A stretch of 64,000 bases of DNA from positions 62,001 through 126,000 of the forward strand of contig NZ_JACHCR010000014.1 in NCBI RefSeq assembly GCF_014205845.1, given 5' to 3'. Below the pieces are notes generated by a model. It searched no databases. It saw nothing but the letters and a program-made list of their open reading frames with translations, and was not told the DNA's origin. Of the stretch, positions 26,341 to 35,267 are shown one piece after another; the first letter of the stretch is position 1; each line of letters starts with the position of its first letter. The stretch is from Mucilaginibacter cryoferens (GTDB taxonomy: Bacteria > Bacteroidota > Bacteroidia > Sphingobacteriales > Sphingobacteriaceae). Both the position numbers and the translations under genes were made by a program.

Positions 26341-27189
26341 ATGATCAAAGAAAATCTGTACCAGCCCTTTTCTGTTGTTTACTTAACGTTAGATAAATGC
26401 CCCAAGTTTGAGCATCAGCACAGCTTTTTTGAGCTCATCTATATTATCTCGGGCACGGGCATGCAGTGTATCAACAAAAACAATTTTAAGTATCACGCCG
26501 GGCACATGTTTTTGATAACGCCAGAAGATTGCCATTCTTTTGATATTGAAACCACTACTGAGTTTTTCTTTTTAAAATTTAATGATATCTACCTTAAAAA
26601 CAACGAGATATTAACCGAAAATATTCGGCGGCTGGAATATATTTTACACAATGCCAACCATAAACCTGGCTGCATTCTCAGAAACCTGCCCGATAAGAAA
26701 CTGGCCGGCCCAATAGTAGATGCCATTATCCGCGAGTACGAGAATAAGAATATCTACAACAAAGAACTGGTGCAACAGCTGGTAAATACCCTCATTATAG
26801 TAGTGGCCCGCAACATTGCCCGTTACCTGCCCGAACAGGTAGATATGGGTGCCGAAGAAAAGGCGTTGGATATTTTGCAATATGTACAAAGCAATATTTA
26901 CTATCCCGGGAAGTTGAAGGCCGAAGTGATAAGCGATAATTTTAGTATCTCTGAAGCCTATATGGGGCGCTACTTTAAAAAGCATGCGGGCGAAACATTG
27001 CAGCAGTATATTACTAATTACAAAACTAAACTGATAGAGCATCGCCTGCAGTTTAGCGACAAGCGCCTTAACGAAATTGCCGGCGAGTTTGGCTTTACAG
27101 ACGAAAGTCACTTCAATAAGTTTTTCAGGAAGCAAAAGGGAAGCAGCCCCCGGGAATACCGTAAACTGGTAAGGCCGGTTCTTGTGTAG
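26341..27189 (+). CDS. AraC-family regulator with cupin-like sensor domain
   Basis: 282 residues. The N-terminal ~130 form a cupin-type effector domain (HQHSFFELIYIISGTGMQCI, then HAGHMFLITPEDCHSF). The C-terminal ~100 carry the AraC double HTH (SISEAYMGRYFKKHAGETL; EIAGEFGFTDESHFNKFFRKQKGSSPREYR). It is divergent from an oxidoreductase gene with a 91-base gap, an arrangement that often means direct control of the neighbour. The effector is unknown. Confidence 0.9.
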   Translation: MIKENLYQPFSVVYLTLDKCPKFEHQHSFFELIYIISGTGMQCINKNNFKYHAGHMFLITPEDCHSFDIETTTEFFFLKFNDIYLKNNEILTENIRRLEYILHNANHKPGCILRNLPDKKLAGPIVDAIIREYENKNIYNKELVQQLVNTLIIVVARNIARYLPEQVDMGAEEKALDILQYVQSNIYYPGKLKAEVISDNFSISEAYMGRYFKKHAGETLQQYITNYKTKLIEHRLQFSDKRLNEIAGEFGFTDESHFNKFFRKQKGSSPREYRKLVRPVLV

Positions 27190-27391
27190 TCTTAATAACT
27201 CTTATTGAAGTAAATTAAAGAAATGCAAATTGAAGAAAAGCGGTATCATCTCATTAAATAAAATATTATTTTTGTAACATAGCACCGTGTCATTGCATCT
27301 AAATAATACAAAAGCAAATACAAGCAAGCCGGTCGGCATAAACTATAATCAATAAAAGCTGCAATAGCCGGCAAATCATCAAGAAAACATC

Positions 27392-28135
27392 ATGAAAAAA
27401 ATACTTATAGCGCTTACAGGTTTAGCATTGTTGGTTTCGGCGTGCAATCAAAACCCGCCGCAACAAAATAATGTAACCATTGAAAACAATACCACGGCTG
27501 GTTTTGATGTAAATAAACTCGCCCAATTTGTTAAAAACAGTACCGATCCGCAAACGCTGGAGAAGGCCATCAACAATCCGGCTAACCAGATCAATAACCT
27601 CGATCTCAATAAAGATGGAAACATCGATTATCTGAAAGTGCAGGAAGGTGATAATAACAAACTGAAGGTAGTTGACGATGTGAGTAATTCGGAGTCGGTT
27701 ACGGTGGCAACTATCAACGTTTCGCCTACAGGCAATAATAATGCTGCCGACTTGAATATACAGGGCAATCCAGACTACGCGGGGTATAACAACTATTACC
27801 ACTCGTCGTTCTCGTTAACCGATATGCTGATTATGAGTTACTTTTTGCGTCCGCATAGCTATTATGTGCCTATGTATCATTACGGGTACTATCCAAGCTA
27901 TTACACCCGCACGCGTACTTATACCACGTTCAGGCCAACTACGTCGTCGGCCATGTCGTCAAGAACCAGCAGCCGCAGCAGTTTAAGCCAGCCGGTTAGG
28001 TCGCAAAGATCTTTTGGCTCACGCAGTAACTCTGGTACGGTCAGAAGCGGAGGCTTTGGCAGAAGTTCTGGTAGCAGCTCTGGCAGCAGATCGGGCTTTG
28101 GTCATAGTCGTGGTGGCTTTGGTCGCAGGCGATAA
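27392..28135 (+). CDS. Lipoprotein with EF-hand-like loop and Ser/Gly/Arg-rich tail
   Basis: 247 residues with a lipoprotein signal (IALTGLALLVSAC). Residues ~70-80 read DLNKDGNIDYLKV, a calcium-loop pattern (DxNxDGxID) as in dockerin/EF-hand loops, inside a hydrophilic domain. A Tyr-rich middle (YYHSSFSLTDMLIMSYFLRPHSYYVPMY) leads to a ~70-residue tail of Ser, Gly and Arg ending GGFGRRR. The tail is likely disordered and basic. Function is not recognised; an envelope protein is inferred from the lipobox. The next gene, 95 bases on, is also unknown and may share the transcript. Confidence 0.6.
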   Translation: MKKILIALTGLALLVSACNQNPPQQNNVTIENNTTAGFDVNKLAQFVKNSTDPQTLEKAINNPANQINNLDLNKDGNIDYLKVQEGDNNKLKVVDDVSNSESVTVATINVSPTGNNNAADLNIQGNPDYAGYNNYYHSSFSLTDMLIMSYFLRPHSYYVPMYHYGYYPSYYTRTRTYTTFRPTTSSAMSSRTSSRSSLSQPVRSQRSFGSRSNSGTVRSGGFGRSSGSSSGSRSGFGHSRGGFGRRR

Positions 28136-28230
28136 TTAAACACCTGCAAATTAAATTAACAGGTTAATATCAAGATTTCAACAATTTTTAAAGTCGGGAA
28201 TTTTTTCAGCATCCGTTCCAAATAATAGTT

Positions 28231-29016
28231 ATGGCTATCCAATTAAGAAAAAACACTGTTTTATCAAACGATAATAAAAAAACGTTTAAAGCTATAGTTG
28301 TTTTAAACGAAATGATAAACAGCAGTCACCAGTTTAGCAGCAATGCTTATGGCGACGACAGCGTGCTGCAGCCCCTGTTTGCAGACCTGGTTGCAAACGG
28401 CTATATCATTACATCGGGCTCAACCTACAAGGTAAGCGCTAAGGGCCGGGGTGTATTTGATACCTTTATGAAACGCTATACCGAATACCTGAAGGTTTAC
28501 GATGTTTTTTCGTTTGTTGACCTGGAGAAAGGTGAGTTTGCCTTCGATCGTTATTTTGATTTTGATACAGATGATGCCTGGTTTGATTATACCAACGACG
28601 AGCGCTTTGATGATTTACGCATAGCCGTGGCCCTGTTTAAAAAAACAGACCCGGCCGAGATCGTATTTATGTCGTTTGTAAACGAAAACCGGTTTGATAC
28701 TACCGTAGCCGGCTGGCAAAATAGCCTGATGGGTGAAGATGCCTGGGCCGAAATAGAAGAAATTTGCAATACCGCCATAAAGCCCGATGAGGTTGGCGAA
28801 GATGCCATGGTAGATATGATAAACCAGGGATCGGAGCTGATGATAAGGCTGATGGAGGATGAGCAAAAGCAAAACAATAATAACAACAATTACGGCGGTG
28901 GCGGTACAACAACCACTACTACCATTGTTGAAGAAGAAACGATAGAATACTATCAGCCCTATTACGATCCGTATTACATATCGCCGATATGGCTGGTGCC
29001 ATTGTTTATTTGGTAG
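28231..29016 (+). CDS. Unknown protein with possible winged-helix N-terminus and low-complexity C-terminus
   Basis: 261 residues, no signal peptide. Residues ~17-90 (KTFKAIVVLNEMI...LFADLVANGYI...YKVSAKGRGVFDTFMKRY) have the helix/strand rhythm of a winged-helix domain, though no family is recognised. The middle is acidic (FDFDTDDAWFDYTNDERFDD). It ends in poly-Asn, poly-Gly and poly-Thr runs followed by a Tyr/Pro-rich hydrophobic end (YYDPYYISPIWLVPLFIW). The low-complexity linker suggests a flexible tether to that aromatic tail. It lies 95 bases downstream of the lipoprotein gene on the same strand. Confidence 0.6.
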   Translation: MAIQLRKNTVLSNDNKKTFKAIVVLNEMINSSHQFSSNAYGDDSVLQPLFADLVANGYIITSGSTYKVSAKGRGVFDTFMKRYTEYLKVYDVFSFVDLEKGEFAFDRYFDFDTDDAWFDYTNDERFDDLRIAVALFKKTDPAEIVFMSFVNENRFDTTVAGWQNSLMGEDAWAEIEEICNTAIKPDEVGEDAMVDMINQGSELMIRLMEDEQKQNNNNNNYGGGGTTTTTTIVEEETIEYYQPYYDPYYISPIWLVPLFIW

Positions 29017-29104
29017 ATGCCAAATTAATTTATAGCGCACAAGCCCGGCAGTAATGCTGGGCTTTCTGTTTTTATATGGTGAATAAGCTGCAAAATAAAT
29101 CTTG

Positions 29105-29467
29105 CTATCTTTTGCTAAAGTTTTCTACCAATGGATTAGGGTAGTTGTCGCTTTGGTCCTCCGCTACGTTATCCAGGCATTTAAAATCTTTTTCAATAAG
29201 CAGTTGTAGTTGGCTGTTGTTGTTCTGGTATCCAACACGGTCGGTGCTTGTCCATTCAATGGCCATGGCGGCGGGCATGTACATGGTAATGGTATTATCT
29301 GTAAAATCGGCGGTTAAAATTTCGCTCATGGTGCGTTGCAGGGCGTATTTAAACTGCTGCGTGCCAAAGGTGCTTGTTTCTTCCAGGTAGCCATCGCGGT
29401 CAAAATGTTCTACATCGGTTTTGGTGAGGCGGTAGCGCAGCGAGTTTCCTTTTATTCTTATCTTCAT
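29105..29467 (-). CDS. Small conserved protein (DUF7009-like) next to SUMT
   Basis: The ATG at 29467 gives 120 residues beginning MKIRIKGNSLRYRLTKTDV; an in-frame ATG at 29506 would run back into the SUMT gene. It follows the SUMT stop by 10 bases, so the two are probably one transcript. I recognise this KIRIKGNSLRYRLT-type start from small Bacteroidota proteins found near siroheme/nitrite genes (DUF7009), but the role is unknown. It is a single soluble alpha/beta domain without Cys clusters or membrane segments. Confidence 0.7.
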   Translation of the reverse strand: MKIRIKGNSLRYRLTKTDVEHFDRDGYLEETSTFGTQQFKYALQRTMSEILTADFTDNTITMYMPAAMAIEWTSTDRVGYQNNNSQLQLLIEKDFKCLDNVAEDQSDNYPNPLVENFSKR

Positions 29468-29477
29468 AACAAAAAGC

Positions 29478-30206
29478 TTAATTATTAACGTTAACAACAT
29501 CGCCAATAATAATAATGGCCGGGTAGGTAAGCTGGTTATCGGCAGCCATAGATACCAGGTCTTTAACCTTCCCCTTTGCCGATTTTTGATTAGGCAGCGA
29601 TGCGTGCTGTATAATAGCTGCCGGGGTATCGCCCCTGCCGGCTGTAATATAGGTTAGTGCAATTTCTGCCAGTTTTTTCATACCCATGTATATAACTACC
29701 GTGGCGTTGCTTTGCATGGCGCAGGCCAGATCTGCCGATAGGCGGCCATCTTTTTTGGTGCCGGTAACCATCCAAACACTTTCGCTTACCAGGCGGTGGG
29801 TTAAAGGGATATCATTAAGGCCCGATGCCTGCATGCTGGTAACGCCGGGTATATAATGCGTGGTAATGCCATGCTGGCGGGCGTAAATGATCTCTTCAAA
29901 ACCACGGCCAAATATAAAAGGGTCGCCGCCTTTTAAGCGTACTACTTTGCCTTTGGTAAAGGCATGGTGTTTTATTAGCTCATGAATGGTTTCCTGTGGG
30001 GTATAATCGCCATAGGGTTGTTTGCCTACATATACTTTTTCGCAATCATCGCGGCATATATCTAAAAGCTCTTTATTAGCAAGGTTGTCATATAATACCA
30101 CATTTGCCTGTTGTAATACCTTGTATCCTCTCATTGTTATCAATTCTGGGTCTCCGGGACCAGCGCCGAGTACAAAAAGTTCAGGATTTTGTATTTGTTT
30201 TTGCAT
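29478..30206 (-). CDS. cobA: Uroporphyrinogen-III C-methyltransferase
   Basis: 242 residues with SUMT signatures: VLGAGPGDPELITMRG (13-28), VRLKGGDPFIFGRGFEE near 95, VTSMQASGLNDIPLTHR and VVIYMGMKK. It uses SAM to methylate uroporphyrinogen III at C-2 and C-7, giving precorrin-2, the branch point to siroheme. It is the single-domain form, without the CysG dehydrogenase/ferrochelatase half. It is divergent from nirB, whose product needs siroheme, so the pairing makes functional sense. The 288-base gap between them is very A+T-rich. Confidence 0.93.
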   Translation of the reverse strand: MQKQIQNPELFVLGAGPGDPELITMRGYKVLQQANVVLYDNLANKELLDICRDDCEKVYVGKQPYGDYTPQETIHELIKHHAFTKGKVVRLKGGDPFIFGRGFEEIIYARQHGITTHYIPGVTSMQASGLNDIPLTHRLVSESVWMVTGTKKDGRLSADLACAMQSNATVVIYMGMKKLAEIALTYITAGRGDTPAAIIQHASLPNQKSAKGKVKDLVSMAADNQLTYPAIIIIGDVVNVNN

Positions 30207-30494
30207 ATTTTTAAATTTTGCATCAAAAAATCTATTATTAGTCTGTTTTATTTATGTGATTTTGCTAAAATGTTAAAACTTTAAATTAAAATTACACTAA
30301 ATAATGATATAAATTATATTAATAACTCTAAATTATGAATTTAAACGTCAATAAACATGATTTATTTAATAAAAAACTAAAATTAAATTTTTATTTGATG
30401 TTTTTTTGAGTTATAATTGTGATATAAATGAATCCAGGGTCGCATTTGGTTCATTTAGGGTTTAAAATTGCTTTAACATTTAAAAAATTTCGAT

Positions 30495-32990
30495 ATGTCA
30501 AAACCAACCATCATTGTTGTTGGTAACGGTATGGTAGGCTATAAGTTTTGCGAAAAACTTTTAGCCAGATCTGCACAGTTCCAAATAATTGTTTTTGGCG
30601 AAGAGCCCCGTCATGCTTATGACAGGGTGCATCTAAGCGAGTATTTTAATGGCAAAACTGCCGACGACTTATCGCTCTCCACGCTATCGTGGTATACAGA
30701 TAATGGTATCGCGCTACATCTGGACGATCCTATCCAGGAAATTAACCGTACCCAAAAAACTATCCATTCCTTAAAAGGGGTTGTGCTAAAATACGATTAC
30801 CTGGTTTTGGCAACCGGCTCATCGGCCTTTGTGCCCGATATTCCGGGTATCGAAAAGGAGGGAGTGTTTGTTTACCGTACCATCGAAGACCTGGAGCTGA
30901 TAAAGGCCTGTGCCGCCAATGCAAAATCGGGCGCGGTAATGGGCGGCGGCTTGCTGGGGCTTGAAGCAGCCAAGGCTTTGATAGATTTGGGCATTACCGA
31001 AACCCATGTTATAGAATTTGCGCCAAGGCTGATGCCCAGACAAATAGATTCGGCAGGGAGCAGTATGCTGCAAATGAAGCTGAGCCAGCTGGGGTTGCAT
31101 ATCCACTTAAATAAAAGCACCGCTGCCATTGTTGGCGATAAAAAGATTCACGCGTTAAAGTTTAATGATGATAGTCAGCTTGCGGTAGATATGCTGGTGA
31201 TATCGGCCGGTATCCGCCCGCGCGATGAGTTGGCAAAACTGGCCGGGCTGCATGTGGGTACCCGGGGCGGCATTGTAGTGAACGAAAAAATGCAAACCAG
31301 CGATGAACACATTTATGCCATTGGCGAGTGTGCTGTATACGAGGGAATGATATATGGTTTGATAGCGCCCGGTTATGAGATGGCCGATATTGTGGCCGCT
31401 CATTTAACCGCGGCCGATAAATCTTTTTACGGGTACGATATGAGCACCAAGCTAAAATTAATTGGTGTTGACGTTGCCAGCTTTGGCGACGCCTTTATTA
31501 CCGAACCCGATTGCCGCACCATTTTGTTTGAGGATACGCATAAAGGTATTTACAAGCGCATTAACATTACCAACGATGGTAAAAACCTGTTGGGCGGTAT
31601 TTTAATAGGCGATGCAGAGGCTTACAACATGCTGCTGCAAACGGTAAACAATAAAATTGTACTGCCGCCAGATCCCGAAGATTTGATACTGGGTGCCAGA
31701 GGAGGCGCGGCAAGTGATGGTGCGGGTATTATGAGCTTACCTGATGATGCACTCATCTGCAGTTGCGAGGCGGTAACCAAGGCAGCCATCTGCTCGGCTG
31801 TAAATGATGGCGGCGTTACCAGTATAGATGGGATGAAAAAATGCACCAAGGCAGGTACAGGCTGCGGTGGCTGTGTGCCACTGGTGAAAGACCTTATTGC
31901 CGGCACCATGAAAGCGAACGGGCAATACATTAAAAATGTGATCTGCGAGCATTTCGACTATTCGCGACAAGAGCTTTTCGACCTGGTGAAAATAAATCAG
32001 CTTAAAAATTACGACCTGGTGCTTGATCATTATGGCAAAGGCGATGGCTGCGAAGTTTGTAAGCCTGTTGTAGCCAGTATCCTATCGAGCTTGTGGAATG
32101 ATGTGATTGTAAAGCAGGAAGTAATACAGGATAGTAACGACCGCTTTTTGGCCAATATTCAAAAAGGAGGCACGTATTCTGTGGTACCCCGTATTCCGGG
32201 TGGCGAGATAACCCCTGATAAATTGATTGTAATTGGGCAGGTAGCCAAGCGGTATGGCCTTTACACTAAAATAACCGGTGGCCAGCGTATTGATATGTTT
32301 GGTGCTCACCTTAGCGATTTGCCATTGATTTGGGAAGAGCTGATAGATGCCGGTTTCGAGAGCGGGCATGCCTATGGTAAAGCGCTGCGTACGGTAAAAA
32401 GTTGCGTAGGCAGCACCTGGTGCCGGTTTGGCCTGCACGATAGCGTTACGTTTGCCATTGAGATAGAAGATCGGTACAAAGGCATTCGCGCCCCGCATAA
32501 AATAAAAGGTGGTGTAAGCGGCTGCGTGCGTGAATGTGCCGAAGCGCAGTCAAAAGATTTTGGGATAATAGCTACCGAAAAGGGCTGGAATTTATATGTA
32601 TGCGGCAACGGCGGCTCTAAACCGCAGCATGCACAGCTGCTGGCTACCGATATTGATAACCAAACCTGCATTAAGTACCTCGATAGGTTTCTGATGTTTT
32701 ACATTAAAACGGCCGATCAGCTAACCCGTACCGCAACCTGGCTTAACAAACTGGATGGTGGGATGAGTTACCTCAAAAACGTAATAGTTAATGATAGCCT
32801 GGGCCTTGGCGCACAACTGGAAGAAGAAATGCAGCTGTTGGTAAATACCTACCACTGCGAGTGGAAGGAGGTGATTGAAAGCCCGGCAATGCGCAAACGC
32901 TTTGCCCACTTTATAAACGCACCCGAAGAAAAAGACCCCACAGCGCAGTTTGAGCCTATGCGCGAACAGGTGAAGGCTAAGGGGTGGTAG
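30495..32990 (+). CDS. nirB: NADH-dependent assimilatory nitrite reductase, large subunit
   Basis: 831 residues in the NirB order. N-terminal FAD/NADH oxidoreductase (IIVVGNGMVGYKFCE; AVMGGGLLGLEAAKAL; YAIGECAVYEG). A BFD-type [2Fe-2S] domain with ICSCEAVTK and CTKAGTGCGGC. Two nitrite/sulfite-reductase halves. The siroheme/4Fe-4S Cys set is present as SCVGSTWCRFG and GGVSGCVRECAEAQ. It reduces nitrite to ammonium with NADH in the cytoplasm. nirD follows 88 bases downstream and cobA is divergent. No nitrate reductase or nitrate/nitrite porter of the NarK type is in the window. Confidence 0.95.
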   Translation: MSKPTIIVVGNGMVGYKFCEKLLARSAQFQIIVFGEEPRHAYDRVHLSEYFNGKTADDLSLSTLSWYTDNGIALHLDDPIQEINRTQKTIHSLKGVVLKYDYLVLATGSSAFVPDIPGIEKEGVFVYRTIEDLELIKACAANAKSGAVMGGGLLGLEAAKALIDLGITETHVIEFAPRLMPRQIDSAGSSMLQMKLSQLGLHIHLNKSTAAIVGDKKIHALKFNDDSQLAVDMLVISAGIRPRDELAKLAGLHVGTRGGIVVNEKMQTSDEHIYAIGECAVYEGMIYGLIAPGYEMADIVAAHLTAADKSFYGYDMSTKLKLIGVDVASFGDAFITEPDCRTILFEDTHKGIYKRINITNDGKNLLGGILIGDAEAYNMLLQTVNNKIVLPPDPEDLILGARGGAASDGAGIMSLPDDALICSCEAVTKAAICSAVNDGGVTSIDGMKKCTKAGTGCGGCVPLVKDLIAGTMKANGQYIKNVICEHFDYSRQELFDLVKINQLKNYDLVLDHYGKGDGCEVCKPVVASILSSLWNDVIVKQEVIQDSNDRFLANIQKGGTYSVVPRIPGGEITPDKLIVIGQVAKRYGLYTKITGGQRIDMFGAHLSDLPLIWEELIDAGFESGHAYGKALRTVKSCVGSTWCRFGLHDSVTFAIEIEDRYKGIRAPHKIKGGVSGCVRECAEAQSKDFGIIATEKGWNLYVCGNGGSKPQHAQLLATDIDNQTCIKYLDRFLMFYIKTADQLTRTATWLNKLDGGMSYLKNVIVNDSLGLGAQLEEEMQLLVNTYHCEWKEVIESPAMRKRFAHFINAPEEKDPTAQFEPMREQVKAKGW

Positions 32991-33078
32991 GGATTTTTTA
33001 AGTCAAAAGTTAAAATTCAAAAATGGATGGTGGGCATGTAGTATAGCTGCATGCGGGCCGGATAAAAAAAAATATGGT

Positions 33079-33429
33079 ATGGAAACAGTAGTTACAACCC
33101 AATGGATAATGGCTTGCTATGTTGATGATGTACCCGAAAACGGTGGATCGTGCATTAAGCATGGCGATGAGCAGATAGCGATATTTAACTTTACACGCCG
33201 CAATGAATGGTATGCTACCCAAAATCTTTGTCCGCATAAACAGCAAATGGCTATTTCGCGCGGAATGATCGGTAGCGCCGGTGAAAGCTGTGAGCCTAAA
33301 GTGGCCTGCCCGTTTCACAAAAAAGCATTCTCCCTGCTTACCGGCGAATGCATTGGCGAAGAAGAACTGGTTATAAAAACCTACCCGGTAAAAATAACCG
33401 ATGGGAAGGTTTTTGTGGGGATAGCGTAA
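33079..33429 (+). CDS. nirD: Nitrite reductase small subunit, Rieske-like
   Basis: 116 residues with a Rieske-type fold. The first ligand loop NLCPHKQQMAI and second loop CPFHKKAFSLLTGECI contain Cys/His in the CxH and CxxH pattern, so a [2Fe-2S] cluster is likely. NirD subunits often lack or keep these ligands; here they are kept. It partners NirB in NADH-dependent nitrite reduction. The ATG at 33079 was chosen over an out-of-frame ATG at 33074. Palindromic repeats fill the space between its stop and the CLC-F gene. Confidence 0.9.
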   Translation: METVVTTQWIMACYVDDVPENGGSCIKHGDEQIAIFNFTRRNEWYATQNLCPHKQQMAISRGMIGSAGESCEPKVACPFHKKAFSLLTGECIGEEELVIKTYPVKITDGKVFVGIA

Positions 33430-33520
33430 GAAAGCAACGCGGCGAAGGCTCATCCCGGCGAGGTTGCGCCCGACAGCCATCCCAAACATCGTTGGAAAAG
33501 GGGCTTGAATATTTCCGCCC

Positions 33521-33642
33521 GCGATCTGTGTCCTCACAGATCGCTAGTCCGAATGTTGCTCGGGGTAAACCGACGTTATGTTAGGGAAGATGTCTGTGAG
33601 GACACAGGCATCGGGTAAAAGTTACCCGCTTCGTTTACCCCG
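33521..33642. repeat. Palindromic repeat cluster between nirD and the CLC-F gene
   Basis: Hairpin GCGATCTGTG-TCCT-CACAGATCGC (33521-33544, perfect) and hairpin GATGTCTGTG-AGGA-CACAGGCATC (33589-33612, one mismatch) are inverted copies of each other at their cores (TGTGTCCTCACAGA versus TCTGTGAGGACACA). A further pair, CGGGGTAAAC (33561-33570) and GTTTACCCCG (33633-33642), encloses the second hairpin. Both flanking genes converge here, so the structures may also help end transcription. Confidence 0.7.
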
Positions 33643-33665
33643 CTCTATCCATCAACCTGCCCAAT

Positions 33666-35042
33666 CTACTTCTTAATCCTATACTTTTCCAGCTTCTTTC
33701 GCACATAACCCTGCCTCCTGCTACCTGCTTCGCCCAATGTTGCCGCATCAGAAAAACGACTGCCTATTTTGGGTACCCCAATGCGTTGCGCGTTGTAAAT
33801 ACCCGAGTGGCCGCTAAAAAAGTAAGCTGTAAAACAAGCCACCGCAAAAAACAAGGCGTATTGACCGCCAAAAAGTTCAATCCCCATAAATGTACAGGCC
33901 AGTGGCGTATTGGTAGCCCCTGCAAATACGGCAATAAACCCCAATGCGGCGAAAAGGCTAACCGGCGCATCCATTAAGGTAGATAAGGTGTTGCCTAAGG
34001 TAGCGCCGATATAAAACAGCGGTGTAACCTCGCCTCCTTTAAAGCCGGTGGCCAGGGTAACGGTGGTATAAATGGTTTTCCAAAGCCAGCTCCAGGTATC
34101 GGCCCCGCCGGTGTTAAAAGCCGATGGGATGGTTATGGCGCCTGCATGTTCGGGGTCTATACCCAGGCTCAGGTAATCGGGCTTGCCCAAAAGCGTAGTT
34201 AGGCCAATGATTATGAGGCCGCCAAATACGGGGATAAGCCATGGTTTTGGGATGTGCTTTACAAAAAACAATTTGATACCATGCACCATATAAGCAAACA
34301 GGTAACTGGCCAGGCCAAAGGCTGCCGATGCGATGATGATTTTAGCCAACAGTAAAAAATCGAAAGAAGTATAAGTGGCGTACCAACGTGGCACCGTGGC
34401 GAAAACATCAATATGATAAGCTGTATGGTGAATGCCCCAGGCGGCTACGGTAACATCGCCAATAATACTGGCCATTAAGCAGGGCAGCAGGGCATTGTAC
34501 TGGATGCGTCCTATGGTTAAAACCTCCATGGCAAATATGGCCCCGGTAATAGGTGTGCCAAACACAGCGCCAAAGCCAGCCGCTATGCCGGCAATAAGTA
34601 CTATGCGGGTATCGGCAGGGTTTAGTTTAAACCAATTGCCAAAGGCTTGCGCTATACTGCCGCCAATTTGTACCGCGGTGCCCTCGCGCCCGGCCGAACC
34701 GCCAAAAAGATGGGTAACAATGGTGGTAAGTAACACAATTGGCGCCATGCGTTTGGGAACGCCGCCGCCAGGTTGATGGATCTCGTCGATAATAAGGTTA
34801 TTTCCTTTCTCGGCCGAACCGCCTGCAAGCTTGTATATAAAGTGGATGGCCACCCCTGCCAGTGGCAACAGGTATAGCAGCCACGGGTTTTTAAAACGGA
34901 AATGAATGGCAGCGCTAAGCAGCCATAAAAACAAGGCTACCATGCTGCCAATGGCGATGGCAACGGGAATGATGATGAGTGTCCACCGCAGCAGGTTTTT
35001 CACTATCGAAAAATGTTCGGATGTAGAAGTTTTATCGTTCAT
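33666..35042 (-). CDS. Fluoride-specific CLC transporter (CLC-F, F-/H+ antiporter)
   Basis: 458 residues, no CBS domains. It carries the sequence marks that set CLC-F proteins apart from chloride CLCs: KGNNLIIDEIHQP in place of the GSGIP loop, and GGSAGREGTAVQIGG (GREGT, not GREGP). CLC-F proteins expel fluoride by exchange with protons and protect enolase and pyrophosphatase. The minus-strand leader holds a fluoride-riboswitch-like aptamer (35268-35320) with a terminator-like hairpin after it, which independently supports the substrate. The leader is long (about 225 bases from aptamer to ATG). It is convergent with nirD. Confidence 0.92.
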   Translation of the reverse strand: MNDKTSTSEHFSIVKNLLRWTLIIIPVAIAIGSMVALFLWLLSAAIHFRFKNPWLLYLLPLAGVAIHFIYKLAGGSAEKGNNLIIDEIHQPGGGVPKRMAPIVLLTTIVTHLFGGSAGREGTAVQIGGSIAQAFGNWFKLNPADTRIVLIAGIAAGFGAVFGTPITGAIFAMEVLTIGRIQYNALLPCLMASIIGDVTVAAWGIHHTAYHIDVFATVPRWYATYTSFDFLLLAKIIIASAAFGLASYLFAYMVHGIKLFFVKHIPKPWLIPVFGGLIIIGLTTLLGKPDYLSLGIDPEHAGAITIPSAFNTGGADTWSWLWKTIYTTVTLATGFKGGEVTPLFYIGATLGNTLSTLMDAPVSLFAALGFIAVFAGATNTPLACTFMGIELFGGQYALFFAVACFTAYFFSGHSGIYNAQRIGVPKIGSRFSDAATLGEAGSRRQGYVRKKLEKYRIKK

Positions 35043-35226
35043 TTTATGGCGATGCTAATTTAACTTTAAAATTGATGGATTGTGATTACAACAGATAACC
35101 TCCAACATAAAAATAGAACTGTTGGTAACAATCTGGCTGGTAAACGTAATGAGATTAGAGAAAGCGCGGTGTGCTACACGGCGGGATGTATTTGAATGGG
35201 TTTTGATCTGAAATTTTTTCACCTAC
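35043..35226. other. Leader between fluoride riboswitch and CLC-F start
   Basis: About 180 bases of minus-strand leader with no supported gene or clear motif. Its length leaves room for a second promoter or an unseen structure. Confidence 0.4.
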
Positions 35227-35256
35227 AAAAAATTAGCGTGGCATATTATTCCACGG
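35227..35256 (-). terminator. Terminator-like hairpin downstream of the fluoride aptamer
   Basis: Minus-strand stem CGTGG (35252-35256) / CCACG (35238-35242) around a 9-base loop, then CTAA and a run of six T (35233 to 35228). It follows the aptamer by 11 bases, as expected for an expression platform. The 5-bp stem is short. Confidence 0.5.
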
Positions 35257-35267
35257 GTTAATTAATG

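Noticed and set aside
26644..27135. 163-codon frame antisense to the AraC gene
   Set aside because: Mirror of a clear AraC HTH region, with no independent support.
30428..30454. ATGAA ... TTCAT imperfect repeat before nirB considered as an Fnr/Nnr site
   Set aside because: Only five bases per arm match and it does not fit TTGAT-N4-ATCAA.
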